Shown here: one piece after another, positions 8,989-16,933 of the stretch
Layout: every line of letters begins with the position of its first letter
Numbering within the stretch: the first letter of the stretch is position 1
Source of the DNA: Dehalococcoidales bacterium
GTDB taxonomy: Bacteria; Chloroflexota; Dehalococcoidia; Dehalococcoidales; UBA2162
Assembly: GCA_030690265.1 (NCBI GenBank)
Contig: JAUYHA010000155.1
Coordinates: forward strand, 59,270 to 123,269
Length of the DNA stretch: 64,000 nt
Direction: 5' to 3'
Position numbers and translations under genes: made by a program
The notes under the pieces: generated by a model
The model's input: the letters and a program-made list of their open reading frames with translations, nothing else
Told to the model about the DNA's origin: nothing
Database searches by the model: none

Positions 8989-9045
8989 ATTGTCAACTCG
9001 AAGTATTACAGGTTATCACGCTTAATAGAAATTGTCAAATCGAAG
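8989..9045. promoter_or_regulatory. Direct repeats in divergent lipoprotein/MarR intergenic region
   Basis: The 420-base gap between divergent genes contains attgtcaaCtcgaag at 8989-9003 and attgtcaaAtcgaag at 9031-9045. They start 42 bases apart, close to four helical turns. A partial third copy (ttgtcaaa) begins at 8982, and each repeat is preceded by a cgcttaa. Phased repeats between a regulator gene and its neighbour are a usual place for operators, so these could be sites for the MarR protein at 9227. I see no other gene in the gap. Confidence 0.35.
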
Positions 9046-9226
9046 AATTCTTTCACGACGCTTCTTTGCCATGATACTTCCCAGTGCTACGGCTATCCTA
9101 TCCTTTTGATCGGGCTCGAGAAAGAATGCCACCGCTAGCCAACTTTGGCGAAATAACTTATAATTTATTTATCATTAAGGAGTAGCCAGAAATCACCAGA
9201 AAAGACAGTTCTAGGAGGACGTCACA

Positions 9227-9724
9227 ATGGACACAAAAAGGCATACTGATGATGAGATATACTCACTCATAGCGTTTATGCGCACCGCAGATATGTTCAC
9301 CAGGTATATGGAACTCCACCAGAGGAAAATGGGACATAGCTCCACACGTTTCGGACTGTTGATGGCTCTGCTTAATCATGGTGGTGAGATGACGCCTACC
9401 GCTCTAAGTAAACTACTATTCCGCACTCAGCACTCCGTTACTTCGCTGGTTCATACCTTGCAATATAAAGGTTTTGTCGAAACGGTGGTGAACCCGGCTG
9501 ATGGCCGGTCAAGGCTAATTCGCCTTACAGAGAAGGGGAGGGTAGGAATAAGTTCCTGCGTGCCGAGACTGGCTGATGTCGCCCGTACCGCGTTTGCCTG
9601 CCTTAGCCAAGACGACCTAGCTAATCTCAACGCCATCATGAGACGCATGCGCAAGCACCTTTACCGGCTGCTGGAAGAGTCGTATACGCCAACAAAGGAA
9701 AAGCCTGGCAACGGGACGAACTGA
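9227..9724 (+). CDS. MarR-family transcriptional regulator
   Basis: A 165-residue winged-helix repressor, typical MarR length. The DNA-binding core shows MTPTALSKLLFRTQHSVTSLVHTL (helix-turn-helix) and then VVNPADGRSRLIRLTEKG, the characteristic wing with its D-x-R-S motif. MarR proteins bind palindromic or repeated sites as dimers and release DNA on binding small phenolic or thiol-reactive ligands. Start ATG follows AGGAGG. It is divergent from the lipoprotein gene and upstream of three hydrolase genes on the opposite strand. The repeats at 8989-9045 are possible targets. Confidence 0.9.
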   Translation: MDTKRHTDDEIYSLIAFMRTADMFTRYMELHQRKMGHSSTRFGLLMALLNHGGEMTPTALSKLLFRTQHSVTSLVHTLQYKGFVETVVNPADGRSRLIRLTEKGRVGISSCVPRLADVARTAFACLSQDDLANLNAIMRRMRKHLYRLLEESYTPTKEKPGNGTN

Positions 9725-10003
9725 CAAAGCACCACTATTGCCTACTCAACAACCCCCTCAATCACCAACTGGCAATCTTATCATCCGACATACTGAGAAG
9801 ATTCTTTAAGGCATATTCATTATGGTCGCCCAATAAAGGGGGCACGTCGCACTTCGCAAGGGCACTTGGATAGGACAAGAGCTTTGCGGGAGAAGCGGTA
9901 TTTCCCTACTTCCAGATGGTCCAAAGTTCCCAAAAGAAGCGGCGATGCTTTAGTTGAGGGTCATGCTCCAACAGATCCTCCCCAGTTTTCATCTGGTTTC
10001 TGG

Positions 10004-11062
10004 TTATCTCGGCTGCCCGGGAATCCTGTCTCTTTCCGGTCCGCCTCCTTCCTTGATAGCTCCTTCCGGCATCTCCAGTTCAGGGTATTTCATGATGAGG
10101 TAGCGGTATAGAGCCACCGGTCCTCTCTCCTCAGCCTCTTCTCTTTCCTGCGGAGCCTGCTCGGCTGGTGATAGGCCGGTCATTCCTACCTCTTTGTCAT
10201 ATTCCTTCAGCCTGCGGGCTATTTCTTTAGCCGGCTGCTTCTCTCTCATTGCCTTAAGGACAATCCGCTCGGTAGCAAGAGCGTCCTCAATGGCAGCATC
10301 CAGACGTTGAACTGCCTGGTAGTAGGCGATTGCTCCCTGCCAGTCACATATTCTTATCGGATTGAGCTCCTTAAGACGGCGCAGACCCGCTATAGATTTT
10401 TCTACATGGAACATTGGCGGGGTCATACCGATGCGGCCTCCAGCGTGAGATGGGCCCATACTGACGGCATCGCCTACAACTGCGGTCCTGGTAAGGTGGT
10501 CAAAGATAGCAATATGGTGGGAAGCATGACCTTCGGTATTAACTATTTCCAGTTTTCTTCCCCCCAAATCAAAAATCTCGCCTCCTTCTACACCAATTAG
10601 CCTGTCTGCGGGCACAGGCTCCTGGTCGGCACACACTTTATCACCCCATATCTGCTTGGTGCTGGCATTAAGCTTGGTAGGGTCAATCATATGGGGGATG
10701 GCTCGCTTATGAACCACCGCCATGGCGTTGGGAAGCTCTTTCAGCAGCAGCGGTATTGCCGAAGAGTGGTGGGTATGAACATGGGTAGGGATAATATAGG
10801 TAATGCGCTTAAAATCTATTCCCAGTTCTCTGACACAGTGCAGGAGTGGAGCAACCTGCGCTGGTTCTCCCGGCTCCAGTATAGCTACCTCCTTCTCACC
10901 TACTACAATGAATTTGGAGTTAGCCGAGCTCATGGTATCGGTCTCGAATGGACCTGGGGCGTAAAAGCCCTCCGCTATCTGGGGGATTGTTGGGGGTAAA
11001 TCACTTCTCAAGGCGTGGGGCGCATCCGGGACTAACCCTCCTTCTCCTGGTCGTATGGTCAT
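10004..11062 (-). CDS. Metallo-beta-lactamase-fold hydrolase (paralogue 1)
   Basis: A 352-residue protein of the metallo-beta-lactamase fold. The first metal motif is THVHTHH (His94, 96, 98, 99). The family norm is HxHxDH, so the Asp of metal site 2 is replaced by His. A second histidine group (GHASHH, 179-183) and GDAV (Asp198) follow at the expected spacing. The C-terminal third is helical and charged and ends in a MKYPELEMPEG segment shared with the paralogues at 11404 and 12742. ATG sits behind AGGAGG. Substrate unknown. Lactonase, thioesterase or sulfatase activity are all possible for this fold. It has its own promoter, and repeats separate it from paralogue 2. Confidence 0.87.
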   Translation of the reverse strand: MTIRPGEGGLVPDAPHALRSDLPPTIPQIAEGFYAPGPFETDTMSSANSKFIVVGEKEVAILEPGEPAQVAPLLHCVRELGIDFKRITYIIPTHVHTHHSSAIPLLLKELPNAMAVVHKRAIPHMIDPTKLNASTKQIWGDKVCADQEPVPADRLIGVEGGEIFDLGGRKLEIVNTEGHASHHIAIFDHLTRTAVVGDAVSMGPSHAGGRIGMTPPMFHVEKSIAGLRRLKELNPIRICDWQGAIAYYQAVQRLDAAIEDALATERIVLKAMREKQPAKEIARRLKEYDKEVGMTGLSPAEQAPQEREEAEERGPVALYRYLIMKYPELEMPEGAIKEGGGPERDRIPGQPR

Positions 11063-11094
11063 CTTGGTTCCTCCTTAAAACTTATTATTTTATT

Positions 11095-11124
11095 ATTATA
11101 TTATACTTTCTCTGAAAGTATCAA
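11095..11124 (-). promoter_or_regulatory. Promoter for hydrolase paralogue 1
   Basis: Minus-strand TTGATA (11119-11124), an 18-base spacer and a perfect TATAAT (11095-11100), 33 bases ahead of the ATG. The spacer and upstream region carry a directly repeated ctctgaaag (11110-11118 and 11125-11133), which could bind a regulator. Confidence 0.5.
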
Positions 11125-11157
11125 CTCTGAAAGAGGAGAACGTTTAACAACTCCTTT

Positions 11158-11310
11158 GTCATTGCGAGTCCTTCTCAGAAGGAAGTGGCAATCTCAAAAA
11201 TCATAGGGATGGCTCGCAATGACAGTGGTAAAGATAGCCCGCCTGCGCGCCATAACGCACTCTGGCGTGCAGGCACGTCGTCCTTCTCCTGGAGGACTCC
11301 TCACAATGAC
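11158..11310. repeat. cattgcgag-type palindromic repeat, compound copy
   Basis: Begins with gtcattgcgag and has inverted ends ctcgcaatgac at 11213-11223 and ctcacaatgac near 11310. A separate 30-base imperfect palindrome lies at 11247-11276. With the promoter of paralogue 1 this accounts for the 341-base gap. No gene is apparent. Confidence 0.6.
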
Positions 11311-11403
11311 ATATTGTTACCAAACGACCTCGAAAGAGAGGACCTCTTCACCTAACTTCTTCAGTAATGCGGCACTTGCCTTCTTGAAGCCGTTCTTACG
11401 GCA

Positions 11404-12453
11404 CTATGCTGCCGAGGTTTCCCCGCTTATCGCCTGCTGGTTCCTTTCCCTCGTTGTATCCCCCTTCATTCCTGCGGGCGCTTCCAGCTCAGGGTATTTC
11501 TTCTTAAGCCAGTTAACCAGACCAACCGGTATTCTGCCCTGCTGCTCATATTCTTCCTGCTCTGTAATGACGATGCCAAGCGAGTCGTGATACGCCTTGA
11601 TATCGGCTTGTATTTCCTCGGCTGTTTTCTTCTGCTTCATACCTTCATGGATAATATCTGTGGTAGCAATAAGGTCATCCTCAGCCGTGTGCAGGTAATG
11701 GTCTGCCGGGTAGAAGGCTAAAGAACCCTGCCAGGAAAGCAGCATCGAAGGATGAAGAGCCCGTAAACGCCGGAAGGTTTCCACCGCCGCGTCAGCATCG
11801 AACATGGGAGCCGCTATACCCACGCGCCCCCGCTTGGTAGCTACGTTGTTAAAGCTGATGTTATCTCCAGGCCAGAGGGCTCTTGTAAGATGGTCAAAGA
11901 TAGCTATATGGTGAGTGGCGTGGCCGGGGGCGTGAAAAATTTCCAGCTCCCGTCCCCCGAGGTCAAGAACTGTGCCGTCTCTTACCGGCATTATTCTGTC
12001 TTCGGGGACAGGGTCCAGAGTTGGACATGTCCTTACGCCAAATATTCCCTTGGTGCTCTGGTTAAGCTTGGTGGGGTCCATCAGGTTACGCACAGCTGTT
12101 GGGTGAACCACCACTTTGGAATCGGGAATCTCTTTCAGCAGCACATTTATTGCCGAGCAATGGTGTATATGGATGTGAGAAGGGATAATATAGCGAATGC
12201 AATTCTGGTCCACACCTATCTCTTTGATCGCCTCCAGTAAAGTATGTGGTTGGTGGGCATCCCCCGGCTCAACGATAGCGCACCACTCGTTGCCCACTAC
12301 CAGGTAGGGTGCGTTAGGCGACAGCGGGAAACTCTGCAGCGGGCCTACTGCGTAGATACCCTGAGCCACCTGTGATATTGGGATAACCTCTTTACCTTCT
12401 CTGGTAATGGGCCACCTCACCGTTCTATCACGTTTATCAGCTGTATCAACCAT
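11404..12453 (-). CDS. Metallo-beta-lactamase-fold hydrolase (paralogue 2)
   Basis: A 349-residue paralogue of the genes at 10004 and 12742. The metal motif is SHIHIHH (His93, 95, 97, 98), again with His in place of the usual Asp. Other shared blocks are AIVEPGDAHQPHTLLEAIKE, the PTAVRNLMDPTKLNQSTKGIFG loop, GHATHHIAIFDHLTRALWPGDN and LLSWQGSLAFYPADHYL. ATG 12453 follows AAGGAG. The shared loop naming Met-Asp-Pro-Thr is unusual and may shape the substrate pocket. No signal peptide, so cytoplasmic. Substrate not inferable. Confidence 0.87.
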   Translation of the reverse strand: MVDTADKRDRTVRWPITREGKEVIPISQVAQGIYAVGPLQSFPLSPNAPYLVVGNEWCAIVEPGDAHQPHTLLEAIKEIGVDQNCIRYIIPSHIHIHHCSAINVLLKEIPDSKVVVHPTAVRNLMDPTKLNQSTKGIFGVRTCPTLDPVPEDRIMPVRDGTVLDLGGRELEIFHAPGHATHHIAIFDHLTRALWPGDNISFNNVATKRGRVGIAAPMFDADAAVETFRRLRALHPSMLLSWQGSLAFYPADHYLHTAEDDLIATTDIIHEGMKQKKTAEEIQADIKAYHDSLGIVITEQEEYEQQGRIPVGLVNWLKKKYPELEAPAGMKGDTTRERNQQAISGETSAA

Positions 12454-12506
12454 CTTGTTTAGCTCCTTCCAAAATTAAATTATTGCACTTTCCCTGACCA
12501 GAATAA

Positions 12507-12641
12507 CTAGTGTCGCGTCAGGTAAATAATGTGTCATTCCCGCGAAAGCGGGAATCCAGCCGCACCACCCTACCTGGATTCCGGAACAAGTCCGGAATGA
12601 CAATGGGAAATGAGTCAGTGATTAGCCTGACAGGACACTAG
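12507..12641. mobile_element. MITE family 1, copy A (135 bp, CTAG-bounded)
   Basis: A non-coding 135-bp element whose ends are inverted: ctagtgtcgcgtcagg at the left and cctgacaggacactag at the right. It is nearly identical, in reverse orientation and with the same length, to the element at 33961-34095. Both are bounded by CTAG, consistent with a TA duplication inside the CTAG target typical of IS630/Tc1-mariner transposases. The interior holds two hairpins, cccgcgaaagcggg and ttccggaacaagtccggaa. No transposase is encoded, so movement would need one in trans. Confidence 0.75.
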
Positions 12642-12741
12642 AGAAAGACAGAGCCTATTTTGCCTGACCCTGGCAGAATAAGCATCTGTCTTCCTGCTTT
12701 TGACGCCGTTATCACGGCTCTATCTTGATAAGGCCTAATGT

Positions 12742-13689
12742 CTATCTCTGCCGGAACTTCAGTCCCTGTGGTGTCTCCAGACCCAGCTCAGGGTATTTCT
12801 TCTTGAGATAGTTAATCAAACCGACGGGCACATTGGCCCGTGCTTCCAGCTCGTCCTGCTCCGACATCTCAAGGCCTACCTCCTTGTGGTACGCCTCCAG
12901 TTTTTCACCTATTTCCGGAGCCGTCAGTTTCCGCTTCAGACCATCAAGGATAATCTCTTCTTCTTTAAGACCGTCCTCTATAGCCGTGTCCAGATAGTAA
13001 TCCGATGGGTAGTGGGCAATCGCACCCTGCCAGGAAAAGAGCATCTCGGGTTTTAGCTCCTTCGCCTTGCGCAAGGCGGCAATACCCATTTCCATATCGA
13101 AGAAGGGAGCGGCAACACCCAGGCGACCTCGTTTTTGCCCGGGGCTGTTAAAGCTGCAATTATCACCAAGCCAGGCACCTCTGCTGAGAGTGTCAAAAAT
13201 AGTGAGATGATGGGTGGCATGACCTCCGGCGTCATAAACTTCCAGTCTCCGACCACCGAGGTCAAAGACCTCACCACCACTTACCCCTATTATCCTGCCC
13301 TCAGCCACAGGATTCAGGTATGAACATACCCCATCGCCCCATACCTGGATAGTGCTTTCATTAAGCCTGGTAGGGTCCATTACATGTCGCACTGCATTCT
13401 TATGGACTACCAGCTTGGCGTTGGGGAGGGCTTCCAGCAGACCATTCGCCGCGGTAACATGATGGGTATGAATGTGGGTAGGAATAAGGTAATCAATGCG
13501 GTCGAACTCAATACCTACTTCCTGAACCCCTTCCAGAAAATGACGCGCCTGTGAGTTTTCCCCTATCTCTACGACAGCGCACCGATCACCTACCACAAGA
13601 AAGGGAGTATTGGCGGTGCTCTTCGACTCGGTATCTATCGGCCCTATGGCGAAGATACCCCTGGCTACCTGTACAATTGGTGGAATCAT
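12742..13689 (-). CDS. Metallo-beta-lactamase-fold hydrolase (paralogue 3)
   Basis: A 315-residue paralogue of the two preceding hydrolases, lacking most of their N-terminal extension. The metal motif is THIHTHH (His72, 74, 76, 77), with the same Asp-to-His change. GHATHHLTIFDTLSRGAWLGDN gives the later ligands. ATG 13689 lies five bases behind GGAGG. The longer frame from a TTG at 13704 would put this ribosome site inside the gene and is rejected. Divergent from folK, with promoters for both in the gap. Confidence 0.87.
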   Translation of the reverse strand: MIPPIVQVARGIFAIGPIDTESKSTANTPFLVVGDRCAVVEIGENSQARHFLEGVQEVGIEFDRIDYLIPTHIHTHHVTAANGLLEALPNAKLVVHKNAVRHVMDPTRLNESTIQVWGDGVCSYLNPVAEGRIIGVSGGEVFDLGGRRLEVYDAGGHATHHLTIFDTLSRGAWLGDNCSFNSPGQKRGRLGVAAPFFDMEMGIAALRKAKELKPEMLFSWQGAIAHYPSDYYLDTAIEDGLKEEEIILDGLKRKLTAPEIGEKLEAYHKEVGLEMSEQDELEARANVPVGLINYLKKKYPELGLETPQGLKFRQR

Positions 13690-13716
13690 GTTGCCTCCTT
13701 TCAAAATTTCTACTAT

Positions 13717-13744
13717 ATTTTACTCTCCTGCCAACATTAGTCAA
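13717..13744 (-). promoter_or_regulatory. Promoter for hydrolase paralogue 3
   Basis: Minus-strand TTGACT (13739-13744), a 16-base spacer and TAAAAT (13717-13722), 27 bases ahead of the ATG at 13689. Confidence 0.5.
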
Positions 13745-13844
13745 GATTTGTCGAGATTTATAATGTTACATTACTTTAATGTCTTCTTTCAAGATTGATA
13801 GTAATCTGAAATTAATTTTATGATTATACTTACCCTCAAAAAGT

Positions 13845-13873
13845 TAGTCAAGAATAATCCAGCGTGATATAAT
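13845..13873 (+). promoter_or_regulatory. Promoter for folK-queD
   Basis: TAGTCA (13845-13850, 4/6 match), a 17-base spacer and a perfect TATAAT (13868-13873). The ATG of folK is only 20 bases downstream, so the leader is very short. Confidence 0.5.
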
Positions 13874-13893
13874 ACCTGAAATAATTACAGGAA

Positions 13894-14412
13894 ATGGGTC
13901 AAGAAAGTTCTGAACCGGCAAGGGTATATCTTAGCCTCGGCTCCAATATGGGTAACCGCCAGAGAAACCTGGGCGAGGCAATACAGCTTCTCTCCCGGAG
14001 TCTAGAGATGGGCCAGGTTTCATCGATATACGACACTGAACCGATAGGTAACACTGCTCAACCACGTTTTTTAAATCTGGTGTGCCAGGTTCATACTTCT
14101 TTATCACCGGAGGAGCTGCTGGCTCTAGCCAAGGGCATTGAATCTAAGCTGGGCAGAAAACCCGGCACTTCCAATGCCCCCCGACCCATTGACATAGACA
14201 TCCTCTTCTATAATGACCGGGTGATTAAAACTGAAGAGCTTGAAATTCCTCACCCCAGACTGATAGAAAGAGCTTTTGTTCTTATTCCCCTGGCTGAGAT
14301 TGCTCCCGACCTGAAACATCCGGTAGAAGGCAAGACTGCCAGAGAACTGCTGGAAGAAGTGGATAAAAGACAAAGTGTCCTCAAGTGGGACGAGGGAGAA
14401 ACTAATGTATGA
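13894..14412 (+). CDS. folK: 2-amino-4-hydroxy-6-hydroxymethyldihydropteridine pyrophosphokinase
   Basis: Transfers pyrophosphate from ATP to 6-hydroxymethyl-dihydropterin in folate synthesis. Diagnostic segments: YLSLGSNMGNRQRNLGEAI near the start, PRFLNLVCQV, and the signature RPIDIDILFYND followed by HPRLIERAFVLIPLAEIAP. Length 172 residues, normal for a stand-alone enzyme. Its last eight bases overlap the start of queD, indicating translational coupling, and both enzymes act on pterins. No folB or folP is adjacent. Confidence 0.95.
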   Translation: MGQESSEPARVYLSLGSNMGNRQRNLGEAIQLLSRSLEMGQVSSIYDTEPIGNTAQPRFLNLVCQVHTSLSPEELLALAKGIESKLGRKPGTSNAPRPIDIDILFYNDRVIKTEELEIPHPRLIERAFVLIPLAEIAPDLKHPVEGKTARELLEEVDKRQSVLKWDEGETNV

Positions 14413-14776
14413 GGTATCTGTCAAGCAACATTTTGATGCCGCCCATTACCTGAGATACTACCAGGGTAAATGCGAGGCATTACACGGGCACCGCTATGAG
14501 ATAGTGGCGAAAGTAAAAGCCGCCCGCCTGAACGAAATCGGCTTGGCCTGTGATTTCACGGAGCTAAAAGGGTGGCTGGCTGATATTTTATCCCGCTACG
14601 ACCATACCTGCCTCAATGATGTGCCTCCCTTTAACGAAATAAATCCCTCTGCGGAGAATATCGCTGCAACAATTTATGATGAGCTTAACGCCAGGATGAC
14701 TGAAGCCCCTTTTGCTTTATCCCTTGTGGAAGCCTGGGAATCTCCTGATAGCTCGGCGGCTTATAGCCCCGGTTAG
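14405..14776 (+). CDS. queD: 6-carboxy/6-pyruvoyl-tetrahydropterin synthase family (QueD-like)
   Basis: Acts on dihydroneopterin triphosphate, in queuosine synthesis (QueD) or as a route to folate pterins. The zinc histidines are in FDAAHYLRYYQGKCEALHGHRYEI (one near residue 14, two near 33-35). The CEALHGH cysteine is the QueD catalytic residue. CDFTELKG, NPSAENIAATIY and VEAWESP are also family motifs. ATG 14405 lies behind GGGAG and overlaps folK. A frame beginning at 14375 would be longer but lacks that site. Pairing with folK suggests it could feed folate synthesis rather than, or as well as, queuosine. Confidence 0.88.
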   Translation: MYEVSVKQHFDAAHYLRYYQGKCEALHGHRYEIVAKVKAARLNEIGLACDFTELKGWLADILSRYDHTCLNDVPPFNEINPSAENIAATIYDELNARMTEAPFALSLVEAWESPDSSAAYSPG

Positions 14777-14955
14777 TCAGGCTGTTCCGGAGGTAATAGA
14801 TTGGGGATAGAATCAATAATTGGATAGAGCCTATCGCACCTGGGGCAATGGAGAGAACCGCTGATTACTTCTCCTTCATCCTCCTCTACCGCATTAAGTT
14901 CAAGCTCTCTCTTGCACACCGGGCAAGCCAGGATATCCATAAGCTCTTTTTTCAC
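14773..14955 (-). CDS. Trm112-family zinc protein
   Basis: A 60-residue protein with ACPVCKREL at 10-18, then LHCPRCDRLYPIIDSIPNLLP, the classical Trm112/YcaR pattern of two CxxC pairs and the Pro-Ile-x-x-x-I-P-x-L-L-P tail. Trm112 proteins activate SAM-dependent methyltransferases in eukaryotes and archaea. Bacterial versions are small zinc-ribbon partners of unsettled function. It converges on queD and the two stop codons overlap. Confidence 0.85.
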   Translation of the reverse strand: MKKELMDILACPVCKRELELNAVEEDEGEVISGSLHCPRCDRLYPIIDSIPNLLPPEQPD

Positions 14956-15068
14956 AGCTAAATTATAACATAATTATTGCCCTCTAGGGCATCTGTATAC
15001 CACATTTTCATTATTTCCAAATTTTTGACACAAGTCTTATAATAAGGGGAGAACATGTGTACGCTAGT

Positions 15069-15090
15069 GTATGCGACATAAGTCATATAC
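15069..15090. promoter_or_regulatory. Palindromic operator candidate ahead of Fe-S operon
   Basis: GTATGCGAC-ataa-GTCATATAC: 9-base arms matching at 7 of 9 positions, 57 bases ahead of the start codon of the desulfurase-like gene. Position and GAC...GTC symmetry would suit an Rrf2/IscR-type repressor, but no such regulator gene is in the window. Confidence 0.35.
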
Positions 15091-15146
15091 CTAATTTATC
15101 TATTTCAATGATAATTGAATATAACCATAAGTATTGAGGTGCCGAT

Positions 15147-16334
15147 TTGAGAAAAGTTTACCTGGACAATACTGCCACCACTCCTCTTCTCCCTGAAGTT
15201 CGTGAAGCAATGCTGCCTTATCTGGCAGAACACTTCGGTAATCCGTCCTGTCTCCATGATTGGGGAGATAGCGCCCTGGATGCTATGGATGCTGCCCGGG
15301 CCCAGGTGGCAGAGCTTATCGGGGCTAACGACGAGGAGATAATCTTTACCGGCAGCGGCACCGAGAGCAACAATTTTGCCGTTAAAGGGCTGGCACTGGC
15401 TCACCAAAATAAGGGCAAGCATATTGTAATCTCGGCAATTGAGCATTTCTCAGTGCTTCACTCAGCCAAGACACTGGAGAAATGGGGATTTGAGGTAAGC
15501 CTGGTTCCGGTAGATAAATACGGCACGGTTAATCCTGAAGACGTCGAAAAAGCTCTGAGGAAAGATACCGTGCTGGTTTCGGTAATGCAGGCTAATAGCG
15601 AAGTGGGCACAATAGAACCAATAAAGGAAATTGCCCGGGTTACCAGAGCAAAGGGCGTGGTCTTTCACACTGATGCCATAGCTACCGTCGGAACCATCCC
15701 TGTTGATGTCAGGGAACTTGGAATAGATGCCTTGAGCCTGGCGGGAAACCAGTTTTATGGTCCGAAGGGAGTAGGAGCACTCTGGGTGCGCAAAGGAGTC
15801 CGCATTATACCCCTTCTCGATGGAGGAGTCCAGGAAGGAGGCAAGCGAGCCGGAACTGAGAATGTGCCGGCTATCGTCGGTCTGGGTAAGGCAGCCGAAC
15901 TGGCTATGGCTGACATGAGCTCCAGAATCAACCATCTGACGACTCTTCGTGACCGCCTGCTGACCGAGCTGCCGGACAAGGTTGAACATGTAATAGTTAC
16001 CGGCCACCCCCGGAGCCGTCTCCCCGGAAACGCCAGCTTCTGCGTGGAGTTTATTGAAGGTGAAGCCATGCTGATGATGCTAAACAGCCAGGGGGTGGCG
16101 GTTACCAGCGGTTCAGCCTGTACCTCGAGAGCCTTGAAAGCTTCGCATGTGCTCATTGCTATGGGACTGACCCACGCTATAGCTCAGGGCTCTCTCCTCT
16201 TCAGCTTTGGACTGGATAACACCAATGAAGACATAGACTATGTTCTTGAAGTGCTGCCTCCTATCATTGATAAACTGCGACAGATGTCGCCACTTTACGA
16301 CAAATTTATTAAAGCCCGCCAGAGGGGTAAGTAA
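15147..16334 (+). CDS. iscS: Cysteine desulfurase homologue lacking the PLP lysine
   Basis: Full-length (395 residues) IscS/NifS fold protein heading the Fe-S operon. Normal family elements are [10 protein letters not shown] (6-13), GSGTESNN (69-76), His100 in SAIEH, Asp176, and the catalytic-loop Cys325 in [10 protein letters not shown]. The PLP-binding segment should read S-x-H-K-x-x-GPKG. Here it reads [11 protein letters not shown], with Asn201 and Gln202 in place of His and the Schiff-base Lys. The usual Gln three residues after the pyridine-nitrogen Asp is Ala179. Ordinary desulfurase chemistry is therefore unlikely. Archaeoglobus IscS is a published precedent for a lysine-less scaffold that works with IscU and external sulfide. 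The start is a TTG behind GAGGTG. Confidence 0.9.
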   Translation: MRKVYLDNTATTPLLPEVREAMLPYLAEHFGNPSCLHDWGDSALDAMDAARAQVAELIGANDEEIIFTGSGTESNNFAVKGLALAHQNKGKHIVISAIEHFSVLHSAKTLEKWGFEVSLVPVDKYGTVNPEDVEKALRKDTVLVSVMQANSEVGTIEPIKEIARVTRAKGVVFHTDAIATVGTIPVDVRELGIDALSLAGNQFYGPKGVGALWVRKGVRIIPLLDGGVQEGGKRAGTENVPAIVGLGKAAELAMADMSSRINHLTTLRDRLLTELPDKVEHVIVTGHPRSRLPGNASFCVEFIEGEAMLMMLNSQGVAVTSGSACTSRALKASHVLIAMGLTHAIAQGSLLFSFGLDNTNEDIDYVLEVLPPIIDKLRQMSPLYDKFIKARQRGK

Positions 16335-16335
16335 T

Positions 16336-16725
16336 ATGCCAGTCTACAGTCAAAAGGTAATGGACCACTTTATGAACCCGCGTAATGTCGGCGAGATTGA
16401 AAACGCCGATGGCGTCGGCGAGGTAGGCAATCCCGTCTGCGGGGATATGATGACCTTCTACATCAAAGTCAAGAATAACCACCTGGAGGATGTAAAATTC
16501 AAAACTTTCGGCTGCGGGGCAGCCATTGCTGTCTCCAGTATAGCCAGCGAGATGGCTATGGGTAAGACTCTCGAGGAAGCGATGAAGATTACCCCCCAGT
16601 TAGTAGCAAATGAGCTTGAAGGCTTACCCAAGCAAAAATTGCACTGCTCTAATCTGGGAGCACAGGCACTGAACAAAGCTATTGAGAATTATTTGAAAAA
16701 GAAGAGGAGAGGAGGCGGAAAATAA
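16336..16725 (+). CDS. iscU: Fe-S cluster scaffold protein IscU
   Basis: A 129-residue scaffold on which 2Fe-2S clusters are assembled before transfer. The three cluster cysteines are Cys35 (NPVCGD), Cys60 (FGCGAA) and Cys104 (LHCSNL). Asp37, which modulates release, is also present. It begins one base after the desulfurase-like stop and overlaps the next gene at TAATG, so the three are translated together. The scaffold looks fully competent, in contrast with its degenerate IscS partner. Confidence 0.95.
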   Translation: MPVYSQKVMDHFMNPRNVGEIENADGVGEVGNPVCGDMMTFYIKVKNNHLEDVKFKTFGCGAAIAVSSIASEMAMGKTLEEAMKITPQLVANELEGLPKQKLHCSNLGAQALNKAIENYLKKKRRGGGK

Positions 16726-16910
16726 TGACGGAACAAAAAGGGCAAGAGATGCGCTGTTTCTGTCCCTACTGCGATGAGGAGTTAATGTCTGCCAATTTAC
16801 CTTTTTGTCAGATGTGCAAAGTCACCATAATCTACTGCTCTGAGTGTGAAAAACCTCTACCCCGGGACAAAAAGGTCTGTATTTATTGCGGGACTGAGAT
16901 TAAAGACTGA
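16725..16910 (+). CDS. Small double zinc-ribbon protein
   Basis: A 61-residue protein made almost entirely of four CxxC pairs (CPYC, CQMC, CSEC, CIYC), enough for two zinc ribbons or a metal cluster site. Start overlaps the iscU stop (TAATG). Tight coupling to iscU and dsrE-like genes suggests a role in metal or sulfur handling, but no named family was recognised. Confidence 0.8.
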   Translation: MTEQKGQEMRCFCPYCDEELMSANLPFCQMCKVTIIYCSECEKPLPRDKKVCIYCGTEIKD

Positions 16911-16933
16911 AGGTATTCAAGGAGGCAAAGCGA

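Noticed and set aside
12507..12641. Possible short CRISPR or terminator pair
   Set aside because: The hairpins belong to a CTAG-bounded element with an almost identical copy at 33961. There are no regularly spaced direct repeats.
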